Origin: Funiculus sociatus GB2-C1
Lineage (GTDB): Bacteria > Cyanobacteriota > Cyanobacteriia > Cyanobacteriales > FACHB-T130
Reading direction: 5' to 3'
Assembly (NCBI RefSeq): GCF_039962115.1
Contig: NZ_JAMPKJ010000051.1
Location: forward strand, 1 to 42,187
Length of the DNA: 42,187 nt
How positions within the stretch are numbered: position 1 is the stretch's first letter; each line of letters starts with the position of its first letter. The notes beneath the pieces were generated by a model that was not told the origin of the DNA, did no database searches, and saw only the letters and a program-made list of their open reading frames with translations. The position numbers were made by a program, and so were the translations under genes. This document shows positions 17,733-25,344 of this stretch, in pieces.

Positions 17733-19700
17733 TCAGCGCCGTGCAGCGTAAGCTCTAAACCATTTCACAATCTGGGTTTTGAGTTTACGTCTTATTTGAG
17801 CAAAGCTCCACTTTTTCCCCGCAATAGGCCACTTTAACTCACATAAAGTTCCTTTCTCTCCGAAAGACTTTCGCTGAAACTCTCCTCTTAATTTTCTTGC
17901 TATATTTAGACACTGCTTCGTACCTCGCCCTTCACAACGCGGGTGAGTGCCAGCTCCATTATCTTTAATACTTAGGGTGTACCAGCCTTCGTTTTGTTTA
18001 CCAGTAGCACTCAGGCGAGTCAATCCTTTGGCATGTTTTCCGACATTGCACAGCGCTTCTTCTAGAAATTGGCAGAGTTCTCGCTTTTGTTCGAGGCTTA
18101 AGTATTGCTCTTCAATTGGATCGAACGAATAAGCTTTAACTTTGAGCGTTTCAAAACAGGGAAAGTTTCGCTGAAGTGTATGGCTGTAAACTTCATAGAG
18201 CAAGTCACGAATGGGTAGCTTTAAGTCCAGAATTAGACCACTGCCGAGACGGAGACTTTCCTCTCGGTCTAGGGCTTCTAGTTTCAGATATTCGCCGATT
18301 TCTCTAATTTCGTAGTTTAGATTTCTCAGTTCTTCGAGCAATCGATTTTGTTCTATATCTTGGTCTTGGACGTGCCTCAAAATATTAGCTAATGTTTGCA
18401 GGGGTCCATTATGAATGACAATAAATGTCCGTTCGATGGTGTGTTGGCATATTTCAATCTGAGACCTCAAAAATCGGTCGTATTGATAGAAAGCACTCAA
18501 GATTGCACCATTGATGACCAAAACGAGTAGCGCGGGTGCTACTGGAATCCACCATCCCCCGACGATGAAAGCATAACCAATTGCCACTAACCCAAGGCTG
18601 ACAACGGCGACATACACCAGGTTTCTCAGAGGAGATTGAGTCAGCCGACCGAGATAAATAGCTAAAACGCCCCAACTGACAATCCAAAGATATTCCCAAC
18701 CCTGTGGCCAGGTTTTTAAAACGGGTCGTCCATCGAGAACGGCGCTGACAATTTGGCTGGTGACATGGGCATGAAATTCTACGCCATAAATTTTCCCCGG
18801 TGGTTGCAAATTAGCGATCGCAGAGGTATTGATAAAGTCTTTAATACTAGGAGCCGTTACCCCAATCAGAACAATGCGTGCGCTGAAGGCATCGCGCAGC
18901 ACATTGGGATTACCATTCCCAGCTTCAATATCGTTAATCTCTTTAAGGGATAGCGTGCGAAATCGTTTTCGACCGTTGTGATAATTGAGAAGTAGCTGAA
19001 CTCCAAAATCATCAGTTCGCACGTAGCCCCCCGAATTGGGTAAAAGGCGAGGGAGTTCAGTTGAACCAAACCGCATCGCATTGCGATCGCGAATGCCATT
19101 GCTCAGTTTAATGCCTTCAGTTTTGAGATAAGCTTCTGCCAACCGTAAAGACAGGGAAAATGCATATTTTTTATCGTCTTCAGGTCTATTCGTTCCAAGT
19201 AGTGCACGCCTGACTTTGCCGTCATCATCGGAAAGGTAATCTACAAAACCGATTTGTTCTGGGGATAGGTCGGGGGGTGGCTTAATGGAGATAGGTAAGA
19301 CTTTTTCAACTGCAATCAGATTTTTAATATCTTTAAATGCTGCAACCAGTTCCACATGACCGGGTTCGACGGGTATATCCCTTACAATATCAAGACCGAT
19401 CGCTCTGGGCTGGTACTTCTGTAATGTTCTCAGCAGTTTGGCAATCTCGCGATCAGGTATGGGGTAATTTCTTATACGTCGGATATCCTCCTCATCAATT
19501 CCGACAATGACAACTCGTGAGTCGATAGGTTCGGGTGGGCGTAAGCGGAGAAAGGAGTCGAGAGTTACCCATTCTATCAATTGCAGGGATCCACTCAGGC
19601 GAACGAGTATGACCAGCCCTATAGCGGCAACTCCTGGTAATGCTCCTACAGACCAGATAGTAAATTCCTTTCTAATTTTGCTCCAAATAGCGGACAGCAA
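17733..19700 (-). CDS. CHASE2-domain sensor histidine kinase, 655 aa
   Basis: TM1 is at about residues 20-35. An extracytoplasmic CHASE2 sensor domain follows (LDSFLRLRPPEP, VVIVGIDEEDI, YQPRAIGLDI, ARIVLIGVTAPS, YGVEFHAHVTSQIV), and then three closely spaced membrane helices (about 335-405). The phosphoacceptor region reads ERTFIVIHNGPLQTLAN with His430. The ATPase part has EEALCNVGKHAKG (N box) and DNGAG (G1) and ends in ELKWPI plus a basic tail. Asn instead of Asp/Glu after the His is usual for this cyanobacterial group. Translation starts at TTG (19698-19700) behind AAGGAAG. It lies 24 bp after the response regulator gene, so the two form one transcript and a probable two-component pair. 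Confidence 0.88.
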   Translation of the reverse strand: MLSAIWSKIRKEFTIWSVGALPGVAAIGLVILVRLSGSLQLIEWVTLDSFLRLRPPEPIDSRVVIVGIDEEDIRRIRNYPIPDREIAKLLRTLQKYQPRAIGLDIVRDIPVEPGHVELVAAFKDIKNLIAVEKVLPISIKPPPDLSPEQIGFVDYLSDDDGKVRRALLGTNRPEDDKKYAFSLSLRLAEAYLKTEGIKLSNGIRDRNAMRFGSTELPRLLPNSGGYVRTDDFGVQLLLNYHNGRKRFRTLSLKEINDIEAGNGNPNVLRDAFSARIVLIGVTAPSIKDFINTSAIANLQPPGKIYGVEFHAHVTSQIVSAVLDGRPVLKTWPQGWEYLWIVSWGVLAIYLGRLTQSPLRNLVYVAVVSLGLVAIGYAFIVGGWWIPVAPALLVLVINGAILSAFYQYDRFLRSQIEICQHTIERTFIVIHNGPLQTLANILRHVQDQDIEQNRLLEELRNLNYEIREIGEYLKLEALDREESLRLGSGLILDLKLPIRDLLYEVYSHTLQRNFPCFETLKVKAYSFDPIEEQYLSLEQKRELCQFLEEALCNVGKHAKGLTRLSATGKQNEGWYTLSIKDNGAGTHPRCEGRGTKQCLNIARKLRGEFQRKSFGEKGTLCELKWPIAGKKWSFAQIRRKLKTQIVKWFRAYAARR

Positions 19701-19724
19701 TAGTTTCTTCCTTAACTTTATTTA

Positions 19725-20396
19725 TCAATCAATAAACCCCTCTTCTCTGGCTCGTTTCTCCGTTTGAATGCGGAGACTTTTCCCATCTTCCGGGTAAACG
19801 CCTAAAACGTCTTGAACTTTAGTCCAGTAGTGGCGTACCGTTCTGGGTGCTACTCGCATCCGTTCAGCAATGGTTTTATCTTCCAATCCTTCTTCAAAGG
19901 CGAGATTGAGTACCTCAATCCACTCTGGTTTGACTTCCCCTGGTGGCATTTTTAGGTCTTTGGTATGAGTGACTCCTTTGAGTGCCAAGTCAATTCGGCT
20001 CAACATCTCCTGGCTAGAAAGTCCTTTGTCGGCTACAGTGAACCCTCCTTCGTAAGCATCAATATCAGGTTTAATCCGCACCAGTGCTTTGACATAGCTG
20101 CTTTGCACGACGAGATTGAGGGTGGGATAGTTTTTCATTAAAGTCCCCAAGCTTTTAATGCCTCGATTGATTTCAGCTGTGTCCCCGGAGGTTTCTGGCA
20201 GGGAAAGGTCCATAATCATTAAGTCGGGCCTAAATGCTTCGACTTGCTGGAGTGCGTCCTGGGTGGTTTTGGCTGTGAGAATTTTTGCTTGTGGGTAGTG
20301 CTGTTTGAGCAAGTCGAGGGTTCCACTCAGGATTAATTCGTGGTCATCCACCACAAGTATTTTGAGCGTCCCTTGTTCTGGTAAATCTTGACTCAT
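19725..20396 (-). CDS. response regulator with LuxR-type output, 223 aa
   Basis: Receiver domain: acidic pair D17-D18 in LVVDDHE, phosphoacceptor D63 in MIMDLSLPE. The output domain is a NarL/LuxR-type helix-turn-helix (LNLAFEEGLEDKTIAERM, then APRTVRHYWTKVQ). The C-terminus (IQTEKRAREEGFID) is charged. I chose the ATG at 20394-20396 because GAGGT lies seven bases before it. An ATG 39 bases upstream would begin inside the end of the neighbouring MITE-like element. First gene of the RR-kinase operon; likely the partner of the CHASE2 kinase. Confidence 0.88.
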   Translation of the reverse strand: MSQDLPEQGTLKILVVDDHELILSGTLDLLKQHYPQAKILTAKTTQDALQQVEAFRPDLMIMDLSLPETSGDTAEINRGIKSLGTLMKNYPTLNLVVQSSYVKALVRIKPDIDAYEGGFTVADKGLSSQEMLSRIDLALKGVTHTKDLKMPPGEVKPEWIEVLNLAFEEGLEDKTIAERMRVAPRTVRHYWTKVQDVLGVYPEDGKSLRIQTEKRAREEGFID

Positions 20397-20435
20397 CGTT
20401 GAAACCTCAAAGTTGACAACGTTACTGTACCTCAT

Positions 20436-20617
20436 CTCATATCTTGCACCGGGCGGTTGTAGACGCGACAGTGGCTTCCCGTAGGGTAACCGCAGCTACA
20501 TAAACGAAACCTGCCTACGCAGGTTACAAAATGCTTGATTTTCGGTCAGCCCGTGCAGGCGGACTTGGTTTGTATAACCCCAAAATTCCTTTCTGAGGGC
20601 TTGGTGCAAGATATGAG
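20436..20617. mobile_element. 182-bp MITE-like element with 15-bp perfect terminal inverted repeats and TCAT duplication
   Basis: CTCATATCTTGCACC (20436-20450) and GGTGCAAGATATGAG (20603-20617) are exact inverted repeats. TCAT stands directly outside both ends (20432-20435 and 20618-20621), as a 4-bp target duplication would. The inside is non-coding and includes a hairpin AACCTGC/GCAGGTT. It lies 40 bp upstream of the response-regulator start, so it may supply or disrupt that promoter. Weaker, decayed versions of the ends occur at about 20692 and 20757. Confidence 0.75.
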
Positions 20618-20621
20618 TCAT

Positions 20622-21021
20622 GGCATCGGGTTTTGATGGGAGAAAGGATAAGGGAGAAAGGGAAAAGGTTTGAAAAATCGCTTTTTTCTTTAACTCCTAT
20701 CTCGCACCAACCTTGCCAACCGCCAAGAACTTATGTCCCTGGCGGATGAATGGATAGCTGCAAGATGTAAGTGTAGGTCTTTCCCGTAGATCTGATAGCG
20801 ATGCAAATCGTTAAGCTAAATTCTAAAATTGTTGACTATTTATAAGGTATATAAATCGGCTAAACAATTTATTTCACAGTTATGTCAACTTGATTGCACA
20901 CTTGTGCAAAGTGATTTGGGGGTTTTTAGGGAGCGCCTCTTCATGCCGTTCTCATTGCAACAGTGCTAAGCCCCGATTGTACCAACATTAGACTTCTTGA
21001 AGAGCAATAGCTAGGACGGGC
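20622..21021. other. non-coding stretch with decayed element ends
   Basis: No gene seen. CTCCTATCTCGCACC (about 20692) and GCAAGATGTAAG (about 20759) resemble the ends of the 182-bp element, with CGCCAAG/CTGGCG facing each other between them. Several HIP1 sites follow to the right. Confidence 0.35.
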
Positions 21022-21178
21022 CTCTTTTCTATATTGCAGTTTTGTGCAATGACGATCGCACAGGTACGCGATCGCTTTGCCTAATCTATGCGATCGACTA
21101 AGCACAGAAGGTGAATGTATTCCTTAGCTAATTTATTTATTCTTTGAATTAAAGCTTCTTGATTCAATCTTAATTACA
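21022..21178 (+). repeat. R4 copy 1, conserved leader before a DUF4278 gene
   Basis: This stretch matches 26628-26788, upstream of the other intact DUF4278 gene. Shared blocks are CTTTT-T followed by TTGCA, TTTTGTG, AATAG/AATGA, CGCGATC, the 18-base string ACAGAAGGTGAATGTATT, and T/A-rich runs with TCTTT. Because the two DUF4278 coding regions are diverged, the preserved leader suggests a common promoter or regulatory RNA. Confidence 0.6.
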
Positions 21179-21192
21179 AGGAGGGCAAGTAA

Positions 21193-21444
21193 ATGAAATT
21201 ACAATACCGTGGCAACTCCTACGAATATAATCCTCAATCTATTGAGACTGTAGAGAGCGAAATCACGGCTAAGTACCGAGGTGCAACTTACAAAATTAAA
21301 CAGCCCGTTAATCTCGCTGTACCTAATTCTGCTGTGAATCTAAGGTTTCGTGGAGTTGCTTATATTAAAGGTAAAAATTCGGGAGCTTTGCTATCAAGAG
21401 AATCAAGGGGCAGCAGCATAAATGATACCGAAGCTGCCTGTTAG
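21193..21444 (+). CDS. DUF4278 domain protein, 83 aa
   Basis: The product has three copies of the DUF4278 signature: MKLQYRGNSYEYNP at the N-terminus, AKYRGATYKIKQP in the middle and LRFRGVAYIKG near residue 56. The family is small, cyanobacterial and of unknown function; repeated YRG-x-x-Y units suggest a small beta-rich fold. GGAGGGC lies seven to twelve bases before the ATG. The preceding leader is R4, and a family-M element starts 18 bp after the stop. Confidence 0.85.
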   Translation: MKLQYRGNSYEYNPQSIETVESEITAKYRGATYKIKQPVNLAVPNSAVNLRFRGVAYIKGKNSGALLSRESRGSSINDTEAAC

Positions 21445-21461
21445 TCTCTAGGTATTGCAGG

Positions 21462-21699
21462 TGTCGAATAACAAATTATTTACCGTCCTAACAAATTGTT
21501 TTCGTTGAACGTTTCTATCGCTACCAAATCGTAAACATATTTGGATGAAGAAAAGTTGAAGTTAACATAATTATGGCTTCAAAGAGGAATGCTTACTAAA
21601 GTGTTACTTAGCCCCAAAACCCTATCGTAAAAGATTTGAAAGGTTTTTGGATTAACGACACTAATGTGTTAATAGCGAAAAATAATTTGTTATCTGACA
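21462..21699 (-). mobile_element. family-M MITE-like element, copy A (inverted)
   Basis: 238 bp. Its right end is the reverse complement of the left ends of copies B and C (TGTCAGATAACAAATTATT), and its left end begins TGTCGAATAACAAATTATT, so the element carries imperfect terminal inverted repeats of about 24 bp. The inside matches B and C in reverse (for example CTATCGTAAAAGATTTGAAA). It has no coding capacity. It lies left of the glycosyltransferase gene, opposite in orientation to copy B on the right. Confidence 0.8.
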
Positions 21700-21705
21700 C
21701 CTTTT

Positions 21706-21829
21706 GTGCGAATTGCAAACTACTGAATCAGTGCCTTTTTTCCTGAAAAATACCACGCTTGACGATAAGTTGCAGCTTTAACTCAAGGAACTTGCGTGGG
21801 CTAAATGAAATGTCTGTTGAAGAATGAAG
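21706..21829 (+). repeat. R2 copy 1 (truncated leader repeat)
   Basis: It runs from GTGCGAATTGCAAAC to GTCTGTTGAAGAATGA and is closest to copy 3. The downstream third of R2 is missing, and the left end is cut close to the edge of family-M copy A. The glycosyltransferase start lies about 94 bp further on, so here R2 has lost its fixed distance to a start codon. Confidence 0.75.
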
Positions 21830-21922
21830 ACATGATCGAAAGCTAGGTTAACTACCTTGGCGGCAAATCAGACCATGAAGAAAACAATCTACTAAACACC
21901 GAACCATACTAAAAGATTTCCA

Positions 21923-23206
21923 ATGAAAGTATTAATTGCATCAACAGATGGCCTAGGTCATTTGAATCCACTACTAGCCGTCGCCAACATTCTTATAAAA
22001 CACAATCACGAGGTAGTTGTACAGACGGCACCTAAGTTGAGGTCGATGGTGGAGGCGGCAGGGGTGCCGTTTACTCCGGAGCCTCCGGAAATCAACAGTT
22101 CCACTGAGGCGATGGCTCTCTACTTGGAGCTGAGGCAGGCAAAGAATCCAAATCCAGGACTGGAGATGGCAGCGTTCGACCTCGAATATTTCTTTGCGAA
22201 AAAGATCGGCGGGCAGGCAGCAGCACTCAAGCAGGCTCTGCAAGACTTTCCTGCGGATGTCATTGTGGCAGATTCGTTGTTCTTCGGTACGCTGCCGATG
22301 CTTCTGGAAGCACGCGAGGAACGTCCCGCGATTGTGCATCTGGGCGTTTCGCTACTGAATCTGTTCAGTGCGAGTCCGCCACAACCGGGCATGTCCCAGA
22401 AAGAGCAGCTTGCAGAACGTGAGAGACGAGAGCGTGTGTTTCATCAGCCAGCCAAGGCTGGGGTAGATAAGGCCCTAGCCGAACTTGGCTGTGATCCGCT
22501 ACCGTGTTCCCCCATGAAGAGCATGTCTGTGCTGCCCGATCTTTATCTGCAACACGGAATCGAGAGTTTCCAGTATTCGGATGATTCGTTCTCCTCGTCG
22601 CATGTGCACTATATCGGTCTTCTACCGATGCCCCCAGGGCAGCCGGCGCTGCCAACGTGGTGGCATGAACTCGATCGGACAAAGCGCCTAGTTCTTGTGA
22701 CTCAGGGAACGATCGCGAACCGAAACTTCGGGCAACTCATTGGCCCGACGTTGACTGGACTCGCCAAGGAAGAGGACGTGATCGTTCTGGTAAGCACGGG
22801 AGGACAACCGATCGAGTCGATTCTTACCGAGATTCCGGCAAATGCCTATCTTGCGTCGTTTCTGCCTTACGAATTGATTATGCAGAGTGTGGATCTGCTG
22901 GTCACGAACGGAGGATATGGCACGGTAAATCTGGCGCTGGCGCATGGGATTCCGATAGTCTCGGCAGGGATGACGGAGGACAAGGGGGAGGTATCGGCGC
23001 ATGTGCAGTGGGCTGGTGTCGGAATCGACCTGAGAACCAATCAGGCAACGGCAGAGGATTTACGTGCAGCGGCCAGAGAAGTTCTCGACAACCCGGTGTA
23101 TAGTGAGCGGGCGAAGGATCTGGCGCTGGAGTTCGCGAGCCACAACACGGAGATGGAGGTGCTCAGGCTAATTGAAGCGTGTGTTCTTGAGCCATCGACC
23201 GTTTGA
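21923..23206 (+). CDS. glycosyltransferase, UGT/GT1 type, 427 aa
   Basis: This is a GT-B fold enzyme that transfers a sugar from an NDP-sugar to a small acceptor. The N-terminal acceptor side begins VLIASTDGLGHLNPLLAV with the His of the GxGHxxP motif. The C-terminal donor side has LVLVTQGTIANRNF, VSTGGQPIE and TNGGYGTVNLALAHGIPIV followed by EDKGEVSAHVQWAGVGI, which is the family donor-binding block. From about 22030 the codons are markedly richer in G and C than those of the neighbours, with few HIP1 sites. It is enclosed by two inverted family-M elements. Both facts point to transfer from another bacterium. The start ATG at 21923 is the natural one; the ribosome site is weak. Confidence 0.88.
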   Translation: MKVLIASTDGLGHLNPLLAVANILIKHNHEVVVQTAPKLRSMVEAAGVPFTPEPPEINSSTEAMALYLELRQAKNPNPGLEMAAFDLEYFFAKKIGGQAAALKQALQDFPADVIVADSLFFGTLPMLLEAREERPAIVHLGVSLLNLFSASPPQPGMSQKEQLAERERRERVFHQPAKAGVDKALAELGCDPLPCSPMKSMSVLPDLYLQHGIESFQYSDDSFSSSHVHYIGLLPMPPGQPALPTWWHELDRTKRLVLVTQGTIANRNFGQLIGPTLTGLAKEEDVIVLVSTGGQPIESILTEIPANAYLASFLPYELIMQSVDLLVTNGGYGTVNLALAHGIPIVSAGMTEDKGEVSAHVQWAGVGIDLRTNQATAEDLRAAAREVLDNPVYSERAKDLALEFASHNTEMEVLRLIEACVLEPSTV

Positions 23207-23263
23207 AAAATAGGGTTAGTGTCAGTAGACCGAAAACTTCTGCGATCGCTCTGTGATGGGAAC

Positions 23264-23501
23264 TGTCAGATAACAAATTATTTGTCGCTACTAACACATT
23301 AGTGTCGTTAATCCAAAAACCTTTCAAATCTTTTACGATAGGGGCTTTGGGCCAAGTAACATTTTGGTAGGAATCCCTCAGCGATCGATAAATTGTTTTA
23401 ACTTCAGCTTTTCTTTATCCAGATATATCTAGGGTTCGGTAGTGATAGAAGCGCCCAACGACAACAATTTGTTAAGACGACAAATAATATGTTATTCAAC
23501 A
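23264..23501 (+). mobile_element. family-M MITE-like element, copy B
   Basis: 238 bp from TGTCAGATAACAAATTATT to TGTTATTCAACA. It is about 85-90% identical by eye to copy C and inverted relative to copy A. The ends contain the palindrome ACAAATAATTTGT or a close variant. No clear target duplication. The right end contains the start codon of the next gene (ATG at 23489-23491). Confidence 0.8.
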
Positions 23502-24565
23502 ATATCTCTCATAAGAAGCGGTTCTCAGTGGTCGCGTTCGGAGCGACCTTCATCACTTTAGGAACAGCGGCATCAGCTATCGCCACTACGTTCAGTGCCG
23601 AACCCTTATTCAAGGAGGTCAATAGCTACACCACAACGATTGCCACGAATGGCGATCCGGCTGATATCTACTTCCCATTCCTGCCGGATGCCGATACCAA
23701 CACGAATTTGTTCCCCGTTGTCCTGCTGTTGCAAGGTGCACTTGTCGATAAAGCCGATTACTCAAATTTTGCCACGATTGTGGCAAGCTACGGATTTGTA
23801 GTGGTCGTACCCAATAATGAACGGACTTTAGTCGCTCCAACGGGACAGTCGGTCACAGGCTTCTTTCCGGAACAGCAGCAAGTGAACGACGTTTTGGCTT
23901 ACATGGTAGCCGAAGACTCTAACCCGGATTCACCTGTTGCCGATCTTGTTGACACCAGTAAGCTGGCATTGCTCGGTCACTCCTTTGGCGGTGCTGTGGG
24001 ACTTGCCAGCCTTCAAGACCTCTGCGTTCCCTTTATTTGCTCCGGCAGCTTCGAGCAACCGGAGGAATTGGTGGCGGGAATATTTTACGGCACCAACTTC
24101 AGAGACCCTCCAGAAGTGGGAGTCGTTCCCCCAATTGCTAATGGCGGGATTCCTATTGGTTTGATTGCTGGTAGTAGGGATGGTGTAGCCTCCCCTAGCG
24201 TTACTGAGGAGACATACAATCAGATTCAAGACCAACCCAAGGTTCTGATTACAGTTGAAGGTGCTAATCATTATGGCATCACGAATGAGGATAACCTCTT
24301 GCGTGACCCCATCAGACCGACTCTAGACCAAGCTGTAGCAACAGAGACAATTGCTCGTTGGAGCGCCCTTTTCTTAATGGCTCAGGTAGTTGATAATCAG
24401 AGTGCTTTTGATTACGTGTATAACACGGGCGATGCACTCGATGAAAACGTCAGCGTCGTCAGTCAAGCCAAACCCGTTCCCGAAGCGACTTCAGGTTTGG
24501 GTGTATTGTTATTCGGTACTTTCTGTGCGGGTTCAATAGTCAAGCGTCTTCTCTCAAAAGGTTGA
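23489..24565 (+). CDS. secreted alpha/beta hydrolase (chlorophyllase/PAF-acetylhydrolase-like) with PEP-CTERM-like tail, 358 aa
   Basis: The product has a signal peptide (FSVVAFGATFITLGTAASAIA), a hydrolase core with the nucleophile elbow LLGHSFGGAV (Ser165), a probable Asp loop (IAGSRDGVASP) and a catalytic-His loop (EGANHYG). The C-terminus PVPEATSGLGVLLFGTF plus a basic end (KRLLSK) is a PEP-CTERM-type sorting tail. Such proteins are exported and handled by an exosortase. The start codon and ribosome site lie inside the right end of family-M copy B, so the leader was replaced or supplied by the element. The substrate cannot be told from sequence. Confidence 0.82.
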   Translation: MLFNNISHKKRFSVVAFGATFITLGTAASAIATTFSAEPLFKEVNSYTTTIATNGDPADIYFPFLPDADTNTNLFPVVLLLQGALVDKADYSNFATIVASYGFVVVVPNNERTLVAPTGQSVTGFFPEQQQVNDVLAYMVAEDSNPDSPVADLVDTSKLALLGHSFGGAVGLASLQDLCVPFICSGSFEQPEELVAGIFYGTNFRDPPEVGVVPPIANGGIPIGLIAGSRDGVASPSVTEETYNQIQDQPKVLITVEGANHYGITNEDNLLRDPIRPTLDQAVATETIARWSALFLMAQVVDNQSAFDYVYNTGDALDENVSVVSQAKPVPEATSGLGVLLFGTFCAGSIVKRLLSKG

Positions 24566-24576
24566 ACAGGAGAGTA

Positions 24577-24735
24577 TTACGCATTAGGCTCATCCTCAAG
24601 AGTGGGAGCCGCCTTCATCGATAGCTCATCTTCAGCTGGAGCGGGAAAGGTGAGTTCGAGCAAGATGACATCGGGAGGAGTTTGGGCAATCTTCTGTCTG
24701 GCAATCGTCAGATCGGGCGCAGTCTCAATCTGCAT
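24577..24735 (-). pseudogene. possible response-regulator receiver fragment
   Basis: The minus frame (52 aa) reads MQIETAPDLTIARQKIAQTP, then PDVILLELTFPAPAEDE, to a stop. This resembles the middle of a receiver domain in large cyanobacterial regulators ('ARQxIAQTPPDVILLDL'), with Glu in place of the phosphoacceptor Asp. The acidic pocket before it and the rest after it are absent. It converges on the hydrolase gene. It may equally be a short unrelated frame. Confidence 0.4.
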
Positions 24736-24823
24736 TCCCCTGAAGCCTCATAGTGAAAGCCTGAGTTTGCCGAGCTACCTCCAGCCTGTCTCTTGTTCAA
24801 GAAACGCTACAGTGTTCAATTTT

Positions 24824-25011
24824 TTTGGTTCTTCATTACTTGGTATGCCAAACTATTAGTTTAAAGGGCTGAAAAGCCTGGAATAGAAACCTTTGGGGCT
24901 TCTTAGCGCCTCCACCGCCAAAATAATTAAAAATAATGCCCAAAACTCCTGCTGAGTAACAGTTATGGGCATCGCAGGAGGCAGATTAGCATATCAGGTA
25001 CGGAAGAGCCA
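24824..25011 (-). repeat. R5 copy 2 (inverted partner of 1476-1664)
   Basis: 188 bp, read on the minus strand from TGGCTCTTCCGTACCTGATA to GTAATGAAGAACCAAA. It again begins inside the last codons WLFRT-stop of a reading frame, here the small minus-strand ORF at 24994. The hairpin at 24936-24972 is kept, but the loop and stem have changed (GCCCATAACT against AGTTTTGGGC), and a T-rich run follows on the minus strand. Confidence 0.8.
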
Positions 25012-25137
25012 TTTTTTTTGCTTAGCCCTTACCCCAACATTGGCTGGACTAATGCCGAAGCGATCGCATAAATCCCCCTGGCTAATGCCCTCATCTAGTG
25101 GTAGGGCAAAGCGAGTCTTTTTTATAACAGGCTGCAT
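24994..25137 (-). CDS. small helix-turn-helix-like protein (47 aa), possible regulator remnant
   Basis: Starting from the ATG at 25135-25137 the product reads MQPVIKKTRFALPLDEG, ISQGDLCDRFGISPANVGV, RAKQKKWLFRT. The stretch GISQGDLCDRFGISPANV looks like a helix-turn-helix. An ATG at 25195-25197 would add 20 residues. The first residues (MQPVIKK, RFA) are also encoded by R2 copy 3 at 27.55 kb, and the last five by R5 copy 1, so both ends of this gene occur elsewhere attached to other genes. It may be a real short gene or an internally deleted regulator. It is divergent from the kinase gene at 25345. Confidence 0.4.
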   Translation of the reverse strand: MQPVIKKTRFALPLDEGISQGDLCDRFGISPANVGVRAKQKKWLFRT

Positions 25138-25320
25138 CCTGCGAGTACGAATTGCAAACCACTGAATCAGTGCCTTTTTTCCTGAAGAATACCACACTTG
25201 ACGATAAGTTGCAGCTTAACTCAAGGAACTTACGTAGTCTAAATGGAATGTCTGTTGAAGAATGAGAACAACTAGGTAAATGTCGAGTCAGCGCCTTCGC
25301 TCGCATTGAACCCAACCCAT
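25106..25320 (+). repeat. R2 copy 2, leader repeat before the kinase/DUF4278 start
   Basis: 215 bp from GCAAAGCGAGTCTTTTTTAT to CATTGAACCCAACCCAT. It ends 24 bp before the ATG at 25345. Compared with copy 3 it differs at only about one base in eight. Its left part doubles, on the minus strand, as the first codons of the small HTH-like ORF. Confidence 0.85.
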
Positions 25321-25344
25321 TACATTCATTCAAAAGGTGAAACC

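Noticed and set aside
21462-23501. Family-M repeats as integron attC sites
   Set aside because: The ends have palindromes, but the attC core pattern (RYYYAAC ... GTTRRRY around a long hairpin) is not met consistently, and no integron integrase is present.
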